DNA from: Cerrena zonata
Lineage: Eukaryota > Basidiomycota > Agaricomycetes > Polyporales > Cerrenaceae
Length of the DNA: 64,000 nt
Reading direction: 5' to 3'
Assembly: GCA_038087015.1 (NCBI GenBank)
Contig: JASBNA010000033.1
Span: 452,863 to 516,862, forward strand
The position numbers and the translations under genes were made by a program. The notes below the pieces were generated by a model. It was not told where the DNA came from and made no database searches. It saw only the letters and a program-made list of their open reading frames with translations. Of this stretch, positions 62,158 through 64,000 are shown one piece after another. Position 1 is the stretch's first letter. Every line of letters starts with the position of its first letter.

Positions 62158-62929
62158 CCTTCTTCTTTTCTCTTTTGACTTTTGACTTTTGACTGTTGTT
62201 TTCTTAATTCCGCTATCAAATGGGAAGCCGTTGCAACAGAATATCTTTAATGCCCACACAAGATGGCTTACTCTCAGAAGGATCAACGAAGCTTCGTTCG
62301 AAAAGACCAGGGAGTCAAGTATATGCAAGCGAGTCTGCCTTTATATACTCGGAAATTTGCGATCAAACTTTGGCTGTCAAATACCAGGCCAACTCGTAAA
62401 TATACTAAATTGTGCTGCAAAATAATTACCGATTGGGCAAGCCAGAAGCAAGGTGATAAAATAAAATGTTGGTGCTGGAAATGGTGGGTTAGAAAGGCTG
62501 CCCGAGGAATGGGTTGGCATGATAAGCTCATGAAAAGCGACCTTGGGCAGCACTAAATTAGCAACCATCGCTGGCGGTGGTGGGCAGAGGGTAGAGATAG
62601 TTTGCTGTAGGGCATTTTGTCGTTTCGTTCACCTTAGCCATTTGCGGCTGGATATATTGGTTTGCTCTGTTTATTACATGTTGATTACAAGGCTTTGGTA
62701 GTCTAGATTGTGGTGGTGAGTTCTTGTCTGCTTTGGGTGCTAATCTTTTGAAGTATTATCTTATTAGCCGATCGGCTGATGCTGCACTCTCTCTTCCTAG
62801 AACAGACCCGTACCTATAATCATTTTTTAAAGACCCATGCACCGCACAATTGATGATTTAGTCCCGCCGCGTATTAGGTGTTTGTCAATTGGGAGACGAC
62901 TAGTGGGAAGAAGCAGGAGCCAATGGTCA

Positions 62930-64000
62930 ATGAGCGATTCTACATTCAATACGGAGAAATTGACGTTTAGTAATAAGAATCCTTGGAAAGCCAAATCGAA
63001 AAAGTCGTCTGGTTTACCCCTTTTTTATAAAGATAAGCCCACGGGAACTGAAAGACCATTTCGTTTTAGAACTAGGAGTGAAAAATTACAAATGTTATTT
63101 AAAGGTTTTATTGGATCACTTTTGCTTTATGCATTGTATTATTTTGTTTCCGATGGAGGAATCAAGAGTGGCCAAGTTGATTGGAGAGTTAGACAAGAAG
63201 AAGTTAAACAAGTTTTTTTAGAAAGTTGGAATAGTTATGAAGAATATGCGTGGGGTAAAGATGTATTCCATCCAATTCTGGGGACTGGAGAAAATATGGG
63301 ACCAAAACCTTTAGGTTGGATGATTGTTGACTCTTTAGATACGTTATTACTCATGGGATGTGATGATGAATTCGAACGAGCTAAAAAATGGGTTAAAGAA
63401 GATTTAGATTATGGATTTGATTATAATGTTAATGTATTCGAAACAACCATTAGAATGTTGGGTGGTTTGCTTTCAGCATTCCATTTGACCAATGATGATA
63501 TGTTTTTGGATAAAGCCACTGATTTAGCTAACGCGTTGATTGGAGGATTTAAAAGTCCAAGTGGATTACCGTATCTGTCAGTTAATTTACAGTCTGGTGA
63601 AGGAATCAAAAATCATGTTGATAATGGTGCCTCATCAACTGCTGAAGTGTCAACATTACAATTGGAATTTAAATACTTATCGAAATTAACCGGGGAATCC
63701 CTTTACTGGGAACAAGTTGAAAAAATTATGAAAATTTTAGATGATAATAAACCAAAAGATGGTTTGGTCCCAATATATGTTCATCCAGATACTGGGAAAT
63801 ATCAAGGAAGATTGATTCGTTTAGGCTCAAGAGGTGATTCTTATTATGAATATTTATTAAAACAATATTTACAAACTAATAACGAAGAATCGATTTATTG
63901 GAATATGTATAGAGAATCAGTTGATGGAGTTAAAAAACATTTGGTTGGTAAAACAAACCCGGGTCAATTAACTTTCATTGGAGAGTTGGATCACGGTATT
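62930..64000 (+). CDS. MNS1: ER alpha-1,2-mannosidase (GH47), 3' end cut by the window
   Basis: Mns1 trims Man9GlcNAc2 to Man8GlcNAc2 on glycoproteins in the ER, a step in folding quality control. From the ATG at 62930 the frame runs 357 residues to the window edge without a stop. An in-frame ATG at 62837 would add 31 residues. It is a type II membrane protein: basic N-terminus, span at about 57-75 ('FKGFIGSLLLYALYYFV'), then the GH47 barrel with 'FLESWNSYEEYAWGKDVFHP', 'MIVDSLDTLLLMG', 'NVFETTIRMLGGLLSAFH', 'NGASSTAEVSTLQLEFKYL' and 'RLGSRGDSYYEYLLKQYL' (catalytic acidic residues within). Two in-frame CTG codons (63278, 63575) fall where I recall Ser in relatives. Confidence 0.94.
   Translation, partial: MSDSTFNTEKLTFSNKNPWKAKSKKSSGLPLFYKDKPTGTERPFRFRTRSEKLQMLFKGFIGSLLLYALYYFVSDGGIKSGQVDWRVRQEEVKQVFLESWNSYEEYAWGKDVFHPILGTGENMGPKPLGWMIVDSLDTLLLMGCDDEFERAKKWVKEDLDYGFDYNVNVFETTIRMLGGLLSAFHLTNDDMFLDKATDLANALIGGFKSPSGLPYLSVNLQSGEGIKNHVDNGASSTAEVSTLQLEFKYLSKLTGESLYWEQVEKIMKILDDNKPKDGLVPIYVHPDTGKYQGRLIRLGSRGDSYYEYLLKQYLQTNNEESIYWNMYRESVDGVKKHLVGKTNPGQLTFIGELDHGI

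Larger units (their letters stand above)
61804..62929. other. Divergent intergenic region WAR1 / MNS1
   Basis: 1.1 kb. An A25 run (61821-61845) lies 17 bp from the WAR1 start, and a T58 run at 62100-62157. Beyond these, a 97-codon ATG frame (62263-62556) has no recognisable features and is not called. A CCCACGGG-like palindrome and other short inverted repeats appear no more than expected. Confidence 0.5.

Noticed and set aside
62285..62298. 14-bp perfect palindrome AACGAAGCTTCGTT
   Set aside because: A few palindromes of this length are expected by chance in 64 kb, and nothing nearby supports a function.
62263..62556. 97-codon ATG frame, Trp/Lys/Cys-rich, in the WAR1-MNS1 gap
   Set aside because: No recognisable domain, odd composition and overlapping frames on both strands; more likely chance in a promoter region.
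1..64000. tRNA, rRNA, snoRNA, transposon or LTR content
   Set aside because: I looked for A/B-box pairs, LTR-like ends and reverse-transcriptase or integrase motifs in the gaps and found none. A tRNAscan or Rfam search would be the decisive check.

Overview
The window is ordinary protein-coding chromosome from an ascomycete (Saccharomycotina) yeast. It is AT-rich and densely packed. Every spliced gene has a short first exon and one intron with a GTATGT donor and a TACTAAC branch point. The gene set is that of Candida/Debaryomyces-type yeasts. CTG codons are rare, and two in-frame CTGs in the mannosidase gene at the right end fall where, from memory, relatives carry Ser. Together this points to the CUG-Ser1 clade, so printed Leu residues from CTG may really be Ser. 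The right-hand block (FPR3, HMG1, STR2, cytochrome-b5-like gene, WAR1, MNS1) has a gene order I recall from Candida albicans.

Layout. 1-10.7 kb: IQGAP (5' end outside the window), coronin, the acyltransferase LRO1 and ATG3. 11.4-24.7 kb: an NRM1/WHI5-type G1/S repressor, an aldo-keto reductase, a PCI-like protein, ERG2, a MATE transporter, a BBP1-like coiled-coil protein, a G1 cyclin and ROT1, separated by long intergenic regions that carry different tandem-repeat arrays. 24.9-40.6 kb: VPS27, ornithine decarboxylase (one apparent frameshift), calcineurin A, a LOT5/pICln protein, a HID1/ECM30 protein, TSR2, ORC1 (two apparent frameshifts) and spliced TEM1. 41.3-51.9 kb: RPS1, an unassigned membrane protein, a spliced tricalbin, spliced RPL6 and FPR3. 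52.7-64 kb: HMG1, STR2, a cytochrome-b5-domain protein, WAR1 and the first two thirds of MNS1.

Themes. Several genes serve cytokinesis and cell-cycle control (IQG1, TEM1, CLN-type cyclin, NRM1-like, BBP1-like, ORC1). Two are ergosterol-pathway genes (ERG2, HMG1), each with a TCGTATA sterol-response core upstream. Others serve ribosome production (RPS1, RPL6, TSR2), the secretory and endosomal system (ROT1, VPS27, HID1-like, MNS1, tricalbin), lipid storage (LRO1) and stress response (calcineurin, WAR1).

I found no mobile element, tRNA, rRNA, CRISPR or candidate novel gene system. The most unusual content is the set of locus-specific intergenic tandem arrays, three single-base reading-frame breaks in otherwise intact conserved genes, a 58-bp T run, and the splice and codon features.
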